Assembly: GCA_002293615.1 (NCBI GenBank)
Contig: DBDN01000059.1
Coordinates: 146-24,317 of the forward strand
DNA: 24,172 bases
DNA from: Betaproteobacteria bacterium UBA931
GTDB taxonomy: Bacteria; Pseudomonadota; Gammaproteobacteria; Burkholderiales; Casimicrobiaceae
Direction of reading: 5' to 3'
Part shown: positions 16,547 to 24,090 of the stretch, piece after piece
Numbering within the stretch: the first letter of the stretch is position 1
How the letters are laid out: the number at the start of each line of letters is the position of its first letter
Notes under the pieces: model-generated
Seen by the model: the letters and a program-made list of their open reading frames with translations, nothing else
Database searches by the model: none
Told to the model about the DNA's origin: nothing
Position numbers and translations under genes: made by a program

Positions 16547-17503
16547 TCAAGTTGTTGGCCAAAAGACAGGATCGCCGACACGACGGCGTAGGATACGCTC
16601 AAAGTGCGCCGGATCGTGGGCGTGAACAAGCGTGCCGTTACGCGGCAGGTAAAGATCATGCAGGCGGGACAGCCAAAAACGCAAAGCCGAACAACGCAAC
16701 ATTTGCGGCCAGAGTGATTTTTCTTCGGTGCTGACAACGCGTATCTGCTGGTAGGCGGCAAGCAGTGCGAACAACTTTTCGTCATCGAACGCGCCGGTTT
16801 GATTGTCGGCAAGGCACCAATCGTTAACGGTGATAGCAAGGTCGTACAAAAAAGCGTCGGTTGCGGCGAAACCAAAATCGATGATGCCGCCGATCCTCGT
16901 TTTTTGCGGATCGACAAAAAGCACGTTATCGCGAAATAGGTCGGCGTGTACTGCGCCTGTAGGTAACGCTCGCGCGAAAGGTTGCTGCGCGGCAAGCTCC
17001 CGATCCAGCAACGTTTGTTGCGATGCGTCGAGAAACGGGCGCACGGCGTGCGCCGCTTCCTGTCGCCATATCGCACCGCGCGGATTATCGAGTGTCTGAG
17101 TAAAATCACCGACAGCCAGATGCATGCCCGCCAGCGTTCGGCCGATTGCGGCGCAATGTTCGGCGGTTGGCCGTATTTGCGGTGCACCCGCGGCCTTTTC
17201 GATGAGCGTTGCCGGTTTGCCGTTCAACATGGTGAAAAAAGAACCATCGCGGTTCTTTTGCGGCTGTGGGACGGGGAGTTTTTTTTGGCCGAGATGCGCC
17301 ATCAGATCCAGATAAAAAGGTAAATCTTTAACGGGCAGGCGCTCATACAGCGTTAACACGAAGTCGCCATCATCGACGGTGACGAAATAATTGGTGTTTT
17401 CGATACCAGCGGCAATGGGCGCTAAATGGCGCAATTTGCCGAGCGCGTAACCAGAGAGCCAAGCGGAAAGATCAGCTTCGGAAACCGGTGTGTAAACAGA
17501 CAT
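16547..17503 (-). CDS. thrB: Homoserine kinase, APH-fold type (ThrB2)
   Basis: This 318-residue kinase phosphorylates homoserine to O-phosphohomoserine on the route to threonine. It is the aminoglycoside-phosphotransferase-like type found in betaproteobacteria and pseudomonads, not the GHMP type of E. coli. Visible features are the N-terminal GIENTNYFVTVDDGDFVLTLYE lobe, the catalytic loop VHADLFRDNVLF (about residues 185-196, catalytic D188), and the metal-binding GGIIDFGFA (about 206-213). Length is normal. It follows the DUF2782 gene by 24 nt and precedes the membrane-protein gene by 7 nt. No other threonine-pathway gene is in the window. Confidence 0.95.
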   Translation of the reverse strand: MSVYTPVSEADLSAWLSGYALGKLRHLAPIAAGIENTNYFVTVDDGDFVLTLYERLPVKDLPFYLDLMAHLGQKKLPVPQPQKNRDGSFFTMLNGKPATLIEKAAGAPQIRPTAEHCAAIGRTLAGMHLAVGDFTQTLDNPRGAIWRQEAAHAVRPFLDASQQTLLDRELAAQQPFARALPTGAVHADLFRDNVLFVDPQKTRIGGIIDFGFAATDAFLYDLAITVNDWCLADNQTGAFDDEKLFALLAAYQQIRVVSTEEKSLWPQMLRCSALRFWLSRLHDLYLPRNGTLVHAHDPAHFERILRRRVGDPVFWPTT

Positions 17504-17527
17504 GAATATGCAAAAGCAACCGTAAAA

Positions 17528-17965
17528 CTACCAGGAGAAAAGTTGCCACATCGGCGGGCTTAACGACGGATCGATATCATTGCGGCGCGCCATCTGTCCA
17601 TTCGGAAGCGGAACCAGAAAATATACCGGACCGAATGTCGGAACGACGCGAACGTAGCGGAGTTGTCCGTTGACGCGCACCTCTTCATGGCGTTCACCGT
17701 CTTTTTGCACAATGGTAACTTGCGGCTCCAGCTCCGGGTCGCCGAGATTGACTTGGCCGTGTTCGGTAGAGACATTGGTGTGCGTGGGCTTAGGCGTGGC
17801 CGTGGCAGCGGTTTCTTCATCGACGATCGCTGGCGGCTGCGGGTTGGCGGGCGCGGGTGGCGCCGGTGTTTGCGTTGTCGGCAACTGTTGCGCGGCTGCG
17901 GGGAAAAGAGCGAGGCAAAGACAGGCAACCCAAATGTTAAGAGCGAACGCAACCCGGTTTTTCAT
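17528..17965 (-). CDS. DUF2782-like exported protein
   Basis: This 145-residue protein starts at ATG 17965 (MKNRVAFALNIWVACLCLAL), with a GGAG Shine-Dalgarno 6 nt upstream; an in-frame start at 18028 would hide the signal peptide. The signal peptide ends near FPAAA at about residue 25. Then comes a proline- and alanine-rich linker (about 26-60) and a C-terminal domain with LEPQVTIVQKDGERHEEVRVNGQLRYVRVVP and GPVYFLVPLPNG, which matches the DUF2782 pattern. The function is unknown; it is expected in the periplasm. The gene stands directly ahead of thrB, as in other betaproteobacteria. A candidate extended -10 promoter with an overlapping palindrome lies just upstream. Confidence 0.87.
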   Translation of the reverse strand: MKNRVAFALNIWVACLCLALFPAAAQQLPTTQTPAPPAPANPQPPAIVDEETAATATPKPTHTNVSTEHGQVNLGDPELEPQVTIVQKDGERHEEVRVNGQLRYVRVVPTFGPVYFLVPLPNGQMARRNDIDPSLSPPMWQLFSW

Positions 17966-17982
17966 GAGGTTCTCCAAGCACA

Positions 17983-17997
17983 AATGTTGCCAACATT
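17983..17997. repeat. 15-bp palindrome over the DUF2782-thrB promoter
   Basis: AATGTTG-C-CAACATT has two perfect 7-base arms around one central base. It overlaps the predicted -10 and start site, the place expected for a repressor site. The regulator is unknown. Confidence 0.5.
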
Positions 17998-18003
17998 CTA
18001 GCA
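17995..18003 (-). promoter_or_regulatory. Candidate extended -10 promoter for DUF2782-thrB
   Basis: On the minus strand it reads TGC-TAGAAT: the -10 hexamer matches five of six, and the TGN extension can replace a -35, which is absent at the normal distance. The predicted start is near 17988, about 23 nt before the ATG. Confidence 0.45.
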
Positions 18004-18076
18004 TTGCCTGTTGCGGAAACGAGCGCACAAAAATCGCGCCTTGAAAAAATAACGTAAAAAATCCGCAGATAACAAA

Positions 18077-18096
18077 AGCGGTGGAAAACCACCGCT
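18077..18096 (-). terminator. Rho-independent terminator of rpmB-rpmG
   Basis: A perfect 8-bp GC-rich stem (AGCGGTGG / CCACCGCT) with a 4-base loop is followed on the minus strand by TTTTGTTAT. It lies 22 nt after the rpmG stop, and separates the ribosomal-protein genes from the DUF2782-thrB operon. Confidence 0.85.
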
Positions 18097-18118
18097 AAAG
18101 AACGACCGCTTCAAAAAA

Positions 18119-18274
18119 TTACTTCAATTTGATTTCTTTATATAAAACATGCTTACGGGCAACGGGATCAAACTTTTTGATCTCCATTTTCTCCGGCATG
18201 TTCTTTTTGTTTTTGGTGGTCGTATAAAAATGGCCGGTTCCGGCGGACGACTCCAGTTTGATTTTTTCACGCAT
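18119..18274 (-). CDS. rpmG: 50S ribosomal protein L33
   Basis: This small gene encodes 51 residues: MREKIKLESSAGTGHFYTTT, then a lysine-rich KNKKNMPEKMEIKKFDPVAR and KHVLYKEIKLK. It matches L33 of the large ribosomal subunit along its whole length. The cysteine pairs of the zinc-binding form are absent, so this is the zinc-independent type. The start at ATG 18274 is preceded by GAGGGA about 11 nt upstream. It follows rpmB by 33 nt, the usual rpmB-rpmG arrangement, and is followed by a clear terminator. Longer frames that cover the same bases in other phases are shadows. Confidence 0.95.
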   Translation of the reverse strand: MREKIKLESSAGTGHFYTTTKNKKNMPEKMEIKKFDPVARKHVLYKEIKLK

Positions 18275-18307
18275 GATATGTATTCCCTCGAAGAGCGCGG
18301 AACGCGT

Positions 18308-18544
18308 TTAAACAGCCTGGCCTTGAGCGCGCAGAGCGGCGAGCACCGCATCGATACCTTTTTTATCGATAGTGCGCAGAGCGGCATTGGTCAACCGTAA
18401 AGAAACATAGCGATTTTCGCTTTCTACCCAGATACGACGGCGTTGCAGGTTCGGCAGAAAGCGGCGCTTCGTTTTGTTGTTGGCGTGGGAAACAGTGTAT
18501 CCGACCATCGGACCTTTCCCGGTTACCTGGCATTTTCTGGCCAT
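18308..18544 (-). CDS. rpmB: 50S ribosomal protein L28
   Basis: This 78-residue protein of the large ribosomal subunit has the full family pattern: MARKCQVTGKGPMVGYTVSH, then NNKTKRRFLPNLQRRRIWVE and LTNAALRTIDKKGIDAVLA. It has a single cysteine, so zinc binding by paired CxxC motifs is excluded. GGAG lies 8 nt upstream of ATG 18544. A candidate promoter lies about 75-100 bp upstream at 18620-18648. Confidence 0.97.
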   Translation of the reverse strand: MARKCQVTGKGPMVGYTVSHANNKTKRRFLPNLQRRRIWVESENRYVSLRLTNAALRTIDKKGIDAVLAALRAQGQAV

Positions 18545-18619
18545 GGTTTGCTCCTGATTTCGTGTATTTCCAAGGCGATAAAAGACAGAGACTCTTACCG
18601 CGACTCAATAGAGCCGATG

Positions 18620-18648
18620 ATTATGCATGATTCTTGGCGGAGGGGCAA
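18620..18648 (-). promoter_or_regulatory. Candidate sigma-70 promoter for rpmB-rpmG
   Basis: On the minus strand the -35 is TTGCCC (18648-18643, four of six) and the -10 CATAAT (18625-18620, five of six) with a 17-bp spacer. The predicted start is near 18613, giving a leader of about 70 nt ahead of rpmB. Confidence 0.45.
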
Positions 18649-18976
18649 GCGCGGAACAAGAAAGACGGCGAGAAGAGAGAGGAGGGCGATCACGGCAGCA
18701 AAGATATCGGCATAAGAAATGCTTTCGCGCTTTCTCTTGGCATTTGAGTCAGAACAAGGCAATGCCAAAAACATTGTTTTGGCACGTATTTATATTCTGG
18801 CTATTGAATGAAAGAGGTTTTTGCAAAGAAACTATTTTTTGTTTTGTTTCTTCTAAAAGATAAATTTGTTACACGGACATGCGATGGAAAAAATGACGAT
18901 TCAAGCGGTTTTCAAGCAATCTCCATATAAAATCGATGTCGGTTTTTTGTCGCACGGGGACATTTTTAATCAAGTC
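18649..18976. other. Gene-free region between rpmB promoter and macA
   Basis: I find no supported gene here. The part from about 18780 to 18865 is clearly richer in A and T than its surroundings, as expected of a promoter region for macAB. It holds an inverted repeat at 18763-18784 and an extra half-site at 18737-18742. I could not find a good sigma-70 promoter for macA. In-frame codons upstream of macA (from 18866) could extend its N terminus, but the sequence does not look like a signal or membrane segment. Confidence 0.6.
18763..18784. repeat. 22-bp inverted repeat TGCCAAAA-N6-TTTTGGCA upstream of macA
   Basis: The two 8-base arms are perfect and the centre is ACATTG. The size fits an operator for a dimeric regulator. 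No T-tract follows on either strand, so it is not a terminator. A further TTGGCA copy lies at 18737-18742, 42 bp from the TTGGCA in the right arm. Confidence 0.5.
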
Positions 18977-20152
18977 ATGAAAAAAATTATCACGGCAGTT
19001 GTCATTTTATTGATCGTTGTGCTGATTGCTTTCGGTATCAAGCACTTCTTTTTCACGGAGCCGCCGATTTCTTATTTATCCGTTTCGGTCACGCGCATGG
19101 ATGTTGAAGAGGCGGTGCTGGCGACTGGCGCACTGGAGCCGGTCAAGCAGGTCAATGTCGGCGCTCAGGTCAACGGGCAATTGAAGTCACTGAAAGTCAA
19201 GCTTGGCGACCGCGTCAAAAAAGGTGATCTTCTCGCCGAAATCGATCCGGTGTTGCAGGAGAACGATTTGCGCAATACCGAAGCATCGCTGGAAAACATC
19301 AAAGCGCAAAAAAAAGCGCGCGAAGCGCAGCTCCGGCAATACGAATTGGCATATCAGCGCCAGCTTAAAATGATCGCGCATGAGGCAAGCGCAAAAGCCG
19401 ATCTTGAGGCGGCCGAAGCGCAATTCAATACCACACGCGCCGAGCTCGAAGCGCTCAATGCCCAGATCAGACAAGCTACGATTCAGGTCGATACGGCGCG
19501 CGCCAATTTGGGTTATACCCGCATTGCGGCGCCGATGGACGGCGAAGTGATTGCCATTGTTACCCAGGAGGGGCAGACGGTGGTTTCCGCGCAGGCTGCG
19601 CCGACAATTCTTGTTCTGGCGGATTTGGATACGATGACGATTAAGGCGCAGATTTCGGAGGCGGATGTCATTAGGATCAAGCCGGGATTACCGGTTTATT
19701 TTACGATCCTCGGCGCGCCCGATGAGCGGCATTACAGCACGTTGCGCGCAATTGAGCCGGCGCCGGATACGATTGCGACATCATCAACCTCCTCGACCAG
19801 CGCCGCCGTGGCGACGGCGGTTTACTACAACGGATTGTTTGACGTGGAAAACCCCGATCATGTGTTGCGGACGTCGATGACGGCACAAGTATCGATTATT
19901 TTAGGGCGTGCCGAGAACGCGTTGACGATACCATTGACGGCATTGGGCAAAAAAACACCGGAAGGCTATGAGGTTCGGGTGCTTAAGAACGGCGTGCCGG
20001 AAAGCCGCCATATCCATACGGGGTTGAGCGACAACGTGCATATCGAAGTTGTTGACGGGCTTGCCGAAGGTGATGAGGTCGTGGTTGGCGAGGGCAATGC
20101 GGACGCGTTTGCCGAAAACGGCGCGCGTCGTCGAGGACCGCTCGCCCCATGA
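18977..20152 (+). CDS. macA: Efflux periplasmic adaptor subunit MacA-like
   Basis: This 391-residue membrane-fusion protein joins the MacB transporter to the outer-membrane factor. The start at ATG 18977 (MKKIITAVVILLIVVLIAFG) gives one N-terminal membrane anchor. Next come the first half of the lipoyl domain (ALEPVKQVNVGAQVNGQLKSLKVKLGDRVKKGDLL), a long alpha-helical hairpin (about residues 90-165), and the second lipoyl half LGYTRIAAPMDGEVIAIVTQEGQTV. The beta-barrel part holds a Ser/Thr/Ala-rich stretch (ATSSTSSTSAAVATAV) before LRTSMTAQVSI. In-frame starts at 18866 and 18884 would add 31-37 residues; no good Shine-Dalgarno decides between them. The end overlaps macB as ATGA, so translation is coupled. 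Confidence 0.93.
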   Translation: MKKIITAVVILLIVVLIAFGIKHFFFTEPPISYLSVSVTRMDVEEAVLATGALEPVKQVNVGAQVNGQLKSLKVKLGDRVKKGDLLAEIDPVLQENDLRNTEASLENIKAQKKAREAQLRQYELAYQRQLKMIAHEASAKADLEAAEAQFNTTRAELEALNAQIRQATIQVDTARANLGYTRIAAPMDGEVIAIVTQEGQTVVSAQAAPTILVLADLDTMTIKAQISEADVIRIKPGLPVYFTILGAPDERHYSTLRAIEPAPDTIATSSTSSTSAAVATAVYYNGLFDVENPDHVLRTSMTAQVSIILGRAENALTIPLTALGKKTPEGYEVRVLKNGVPESRHIHTGLSDNVHIEVVDGLAEGDEVVVGEGNADAFAENGARRRGPLAP

Positions 20153-22128
20153 GTCAGGCAACGCATACTGAAAACCGGAAACCCTTGTTGGAATTGTCCG
20201 GCGTTTTTCGCCGTTTTCCGGCGGGGGACAGTGTTGTTACAGCGCTTAATGATATCAATCTGACGATTTACGCCGGAGAGATGGTGGCGATTATGGGCGC
20301 ATCCGGTTCGGGGAAATCGACACTGATGAATATTCTCGGATGCCTGGATTGCCCAACAGAAGGAAGCTATCGGGTCAAAGGTCGGGAAACGAGCGATCTT
20401 GATAGCGATGAATTGGCGGCATTGCGCCGTGAGTATTTCGGTTTTATTTTCCAGCGTTACCATTTGCTGCCGCATCTCGACGCAGTACGCAACACGGAGA
20501 TTCCTGCCATTTACGCGGGCACCCCAGTCGCGCAGCGCCACCTTCGTTCGCGTGAACTGTTGGAGCGGTTGGGACTTGACGGTCGAATGCATCACCGCCC
20601 GAGCCAATTGTCCGGCGGCCAGCAACAGCGCGTTTCGATTGCCCGCGCGTTGATGAACGGCGGCGACGTAATCCTTGCCGATGAGCCGACGGGCGCGCTT
20701 GACAGTAAAAGCGGCGAAGAAATGATGGCGATTTTACGCGAACTTCATACGCGCGGGCACACGGTAATTCTGGTGACGCACGATCGACAAGTTGCCGACA
20801 ATGCCGAGCGTATTATTGAAATTCGCGACGGCGCTATCGTAGCGGATAGCGTGAATGCGAATCAAACGCCAACGCTTGTTTCCGCGCTGGACAAAAACCG
20901 AACGTCGCCGCATTCTCATTTTACTGCCGCCTGGGGGCGCTTTATCGAAGCGTTTAAAATGGCAAGTGTTGCCATGGCGACACACCGGATGCGGACATTG
21001 TTGACCATGCTCGGCATTATTATCGGTATTACTTCAGTGGTTTCGGTGGTGGCGCTTGGGCAAGGCGCGCGGCAAAAAGTGATCGACGATATCAGCTCAA
21101 TGGGCACCAATACCATTGATATTTATCCGGGCAGTGATTGGGGCGACCGGCGCTCGGCGCGTGTTCAGACATTGGCAAACTCCGATCTGGCGGCGTTACG
21201 CGATCTGCCCTATGTGGACAGCGTTACGCCGAGCGTTGGCGGCAGCGTTTCACTGCGTTATCGCAATGTCGAGGCAACGGCGCAGGTTACCGGCGTCAAC
21301 GAAGAATTCTTTCGCGTTCGCGGCTACACGATGGCGCAAGGCGCGGTGTTCCGCGAAGAAGATGTCGTGCGCCAAACACAGGCCGTGGTGATTGACCACA
21401 ACACGAGAAATCGGTTGTTTGATGCGCAAGAAAATCCGCTCGGCAAAATCATTCTTGCCGGAAGCCTGCCGCTGGTGGTTGTTGCGGTGACGGAAGAAAA
21501 AGAAAACCCGTTTGGGTTTGGCCAAAACCTGAATACCTGGATACCTTACACCACAGCGATGAACAAACTGTTCGGGCAAAAATACTTCAGCAGTATTACG
21601 ACGCGTGTGCGCGACGGCGTTTCCAACGCGTTGGCCGAGCAAAACATTACCAAACTATTGACACTACGCCACGGTGCTAAAGATTTTTTCACGAGCAGCA
21701 GCGACAGCATTTTGCAAACCGTCAACAAAGCGACATTGACGATGACGCTGTTGATTTCGGCGATCGCCGTGATTTCGTTAATCGTCGGCGGAATTGGCGT
21801 GATGAACATCATGCTGGTATCCGTCACCGAGCGAACGCAGGAAATCGGCATTCGTATGGCTGTCGGCGCGCGGCAAAGCGACATTCTGCAACAATTTCTG
21901 ATAGAAGCGGTTCTGGTTTGCCTGCTCGGCGGCGTGATCGGCATAGCGTTATCGTACGGATTGGCGTATGTGTTCTCGCTTTTTTTCGAGCAGATCGCGA
22001 TGCGGTTTTCTGTCGCGTCGATTGTCGCGGCATTTGCTTGCGCCACATTAATCGGGTTGATTTTCGGTTATCTTCCGGCGCGTAATGCCGCAAAACTCGA
22101 CCCCATTGAAGCCCTTGCCCGGGAATAG
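20149..22128 (+). CDS. macB: Macrolide-type ABC exporter MacB-like, fused ATPase and permease
   Basis: This 659-residue half-transporter is the inner-membrane engine of a tripartite pump. In E. coli MacB exports macrolides, enterotoxin and other substrates; the substrate here is not known. The N-terminal ATPase has Walker A GASGSGKST (residues 50-58), signature LSGGQQQRVSIARAL, Walker B VILADEPTGALD and the switch region TVILVTHDRQVADNAERI. After a linker comes the first membrane helix (MLGIIIGITSVVSVVALGQGAR), the large periplasmic domain starting with IDIYPGSDWGDRRSARVQTL, and three C-terminal helices, including LIVGGIGVMNIMLVSVTERTQEIGIRMAVGA. The last residues DPIEALARE are typical. It overlaps macA by 4 nt and is followed after 1 nt by the outer-membrane factor gene. 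Confidence 0.96.
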   Translation: MSQATHTENRKPLLELSGVFRRFPAGDSVVTALNDINLTIYAGEMVAIMGASGSGKSTLMNILGCLDCPTEGSYRVKGRETSDLDSDELAALRREYFGFIFQRYHLLPHLDAVRNTEIPAIYAGTPVAQRHLRSRELLERLGLDGRMHHRPSQLSGGQQQRVSIARALMNGGDVILADEPTGALDSKSGEEMMAILRELHTRGHTVILVTHDRQVADNAERIIEIRDGAIVADSVNANQTPTLVSALDKNRTSPHSHFTAAWGRFIEAFKMASVAMATHRMRTLLTMLGIIIGITSVVSVVALGQGARQKVIDDISSMGTNTIDIYPGSDWGDRRSARVQTLANSDLAALRDLPYVDSVTPSVGGSVSLRYRNVEATAQVTGVNEEFFRVRGYTMAQGAVFREEDVVRQTQAVVIDHNTRNRLFDAQENPLGKIILAGSLPLVVVAVTEEKENPFGFGQNLNTWIPYTTAMNKLFGQKYFSSITTRVRDGVSNALAEQNITKLLTLRHGAKDFFTSSSDSILQTVNKATLTMTLLISAIAVISLIVGGIGVMNIMLVSVTERTQEIGIRMAVGARQSDILQQFLIEAVLVCLLGGVIGIALSYGLAYVFSLFFEQIAMRFSVASIVAAFACATLIGLIFGYLPARNAAKLDPIEALARE

Positions 22129-22129
22129 C

Positions 22130-23539
22130 ATGATGAGACACACGATAAAACGGCGATTATTCCTACTGGCGTTTGTTTTGCCGTTAAGCGGCTGCGGGGT
22201 GGTGTTGAAAAGCGATTACCAAATGCCGGAGGTGCGGATACCGGCAACCTGGCAAGGCGCGAGCGGACAGAGTGCGGTAACACAAGAAGAGGAAGCAGAG
22301 CGCTGGTGGACCTTGTTTGCTGATTCGCGATTGACCGCTTTGATTGATCGCGCGCTTGCCGAAAACAATGATCTGACCATGGCGGCAATACGTGTGCGGC
22401 GCGCGCGGCTAAGCGCGGGGCTTGTCGATACCAATTTAACGCCGTCGGTGAGCGTCGGCGCCGACGGCGGCGTTTCGCGAAATTTTGACGCCGCTCGCAA
22501 TACAAAAAGCTATAGCGCTAACGCGTCGCTTAATTACGAAATTGATTTATGGGGAAAATTGGCGCGGGAACGCGATATGGCCGTGTGGGAAGCCGAAGCG
22601 ACCGAGTTCGACCGGCAAAGTGTGGCACTCGCCTTGATCGGGACGACAGCGCAGCTCTATTGGGAAATCGCGTACTTCAATCAACGGATTCAAAACAGTG
22701 AGGCAGGCCTTCTTTATGCTGAAAGCACCTGCGCGTTGGTGCGCGCGCAAAAGGAGGCGGGTGCGGTCTCGTCGCTGGATCTGGCGTTGTCCGAGCAAAG
22801 CCTAGCCAGCCAGAAAGCGTCGCATGAATCGTTACTGATGCAGCGCGCGCAAAAAAGGCACGCGCTGGCCATTATTTTCGATCAACCGCCAACCGAATAT
22901 GTCGGCGAAGCCGATTCGCTACGCGACACATATTTGCCTGTTATCCGAGAAGGCGTTCCGGTTGAAATACTGGCGCGTCGCCCCGATCTGGCGGCGGCCG
23001 AGCGGCGGTTGCGCGGTACGCTCGCCAATATTGATTTTACCCGGGTAAGCTTTTATCCGGCTTTCTCATTAACGGGCAGTTTGGGCGGCAGCAGCACAAA
23101 ACTTTCCGATGTGATACAAGACCCGATCGGCTTTTTGGGTGTCGGGTTGATATTGCCTTTTGTTCAATGGAATACGGTACAACTGACCGTCGATATTGCC
23201 CGTGCCGATTATGAGGAGGCGGTGGTCAATTTCAGGAAGACATTTTATGCGGCGCTGCTGGATGTTGAAGATGGGTTGACTGCCCGCCTGCACTATCGGG
23301 CGCAAACACCTTATCTCGAAAAGGCGTTGACGCTGGCACGGCAAGCGGAGCAACTTTCCGAAATCCGTTATCGAGCCGGAGCAACCGGTATCAAGGATTG
23401 GCTCGACGCGCAGGATCGTCGTCGCGGCGCGGAAGATGCGTTTAGCCAGAATCAACTGGATTGCCTGCTGGCACAAATGAATGTTTACAAAGCACTGGGC
23501 GGCGATCCTTTTTTGTCGCACGATTTCAATAGGAACTAA
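22130..23539 (+). CDS. Outer-membrane efflux lipoprotein, NodT/TolC family
   Basis: This 469-residue protein forms the trimeric outer-membrane channel of the pump. The start at ATG 22130 (MMRHTIKRRLFLLAFVLPLSGC) gives a lipoprotein signal with Cys22 in the lipobox LSGC, so the N terminus should be lipidated. A frame start at 22085 would hide the signal. Family motifs include ERWWTLFADSRLTALIDRALAENNDL, LNYEIDLWGKLARERD, RPDLAAAERRL, and YPAFSLTGSLGG; the second OEP repeat includes RYRAGATGIKDWLDAQ. It begins 1 nt after the macB stop, so the three pump parts come from one transcript. The rraA gene follows after 44 nt. Confidence 0.95.
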   Translation: MMRHTIKRRLFLLAFVLPLSGCGVVLKSDYQMPEVRIPATWQGASGQSAVTQEEEAERWWTLFADSRLTALIDRALAENNDLTMAAIRVRRARLSAGLVDTNLTPSVSVGADGGVSRNFDAARNTKSYSANASLNYEIDLWGKLARERDMAVWEAEATEFDRQSVALALIGTTAQLYWEIAYFNQRIQNSEAGLLYAESTCALVRAQKEAGAVSSLDLALSEQSLASQKASHESLLMQRAQKRHALAIIFDQPPTEYVGEADSLRDTYLPVIREGVPVEILARRPDLAAAERRLRGTLANIDFTRVSFYPAFSLTGSLGGSSTKLSDVIQDPIGFLGVGLILPFVQWNTVQLTVDIARADYEEAVVNFRKTFYAALLDVEDGLTARLHYRAQTPYLEKALTLARQAEQLSEIRYRAGATGIKDWLDAQDRRRGAEDAFSQNQLDCLLAQMNVYKALGGDPFLSHDFNRN

Positions 23540-23583
23540 TCACAGTAAATATCGTTTACAAATATTGTTTTTACGGAGCTTCT

Positions 23584-24090
23584 ATGACCTCATCGATATG
23601 GCACACCACAGACCTTTGCGATCGGTTTGAAAACAATGTGGAAATCGGGATACAAGTTGCCAGCCCGATATTTCGCGATTTCGGCGGCAAGCGAAACTTT
23701 TCCGGCGAAATCGTCACTCTGAAAATTTTTGAAGACAATAGCCTGGTACGTATGGCGCTCGACAAAAGCGGTGCGGGCAAAGTGCTGGTCATCGATGGCG
23801 GCGGTTCTTTACGTTGTGCGCTGCTGGGTGATCAACTTGGGCTATTAGCGCAGAAAAACGGTTGGCAAGGCGTGATCGTGTATGGGTGCGTGCGTGATAG
23901 CGACATGTTAACAACGATGGATATCGGCGTACGCGCTTTGGCCGCGCATCCGAAACGCAGCATGAAAAAAGGCATCGGCGAACAAAATATTTCGGTGCGT
24001 TTTGCCGACGTGACCTTTACGCCGGGGCAATGGGTTTGCGTGGACGGCGACGGCGTGATCGTCCTCAAAGAAAAACCGACGCAAAACTAG
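23584..24090 (+). CDS. rraA: RraA family protein (RNase E inhibitor or HMG aldolase-like)
   Basis: This 168-residue protein matches the RraA family: TTDLCDRFENN at the N terminus, FGGKRNFSGEIVTLKIFEDN, VIDGGGSLRCALLGDQLGLLAQKNGWQGVIVYGCVRD, and GVIVLKEKP at the end. In E. coli RraA binds RNase E and slows RNA decay. The related enzymes that split 4-hydroxy-4-methyl-2-oxoglutarate use an Arg-Asp pair; here R104-D105 keeps that pair, where E. coli RraA has Arg-Gln. Catalytic activity is therefore possible, and the symbol names the family rather than a proven role. GGAG lies 6 nt upstream of ATG 23584. It may share the pump transcript or have its own promoter in the 44-bp gap. No terminator was seen behind it. 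Confidence 0.92.
   Translation: MTSSIWHTTDLCDRFENNVEIGIQVASPIFRDFGGKRNFSGEIVTLKIFEDNSLVRMALDKSGAGKVLVIDGGGSLRCALLGDQLGLLAQKNGWQGVIVYGCVRDSDMLTTMDIGVRALAAHPKRSMKKGIGEQNISVRFADVTFTPGQWVCVDGDGVIVLKEKPTQN

Noticed and set aside
16540..17187. Apparent 216-residue N-terminal extension of the BPSS1780-type protein
   Set aside because: This part reads thrB in a different phase. The true start is ATG 16539, 7 nt after the thrB stop.
18627..18863. Small open frame of 78 codons between rpmB and macA
   Set aside because: No Shine-Dalgarno, arginine-rich odd composition, and it crosses the inverted repeat and the AT-rich promoter region. No support as a gene.
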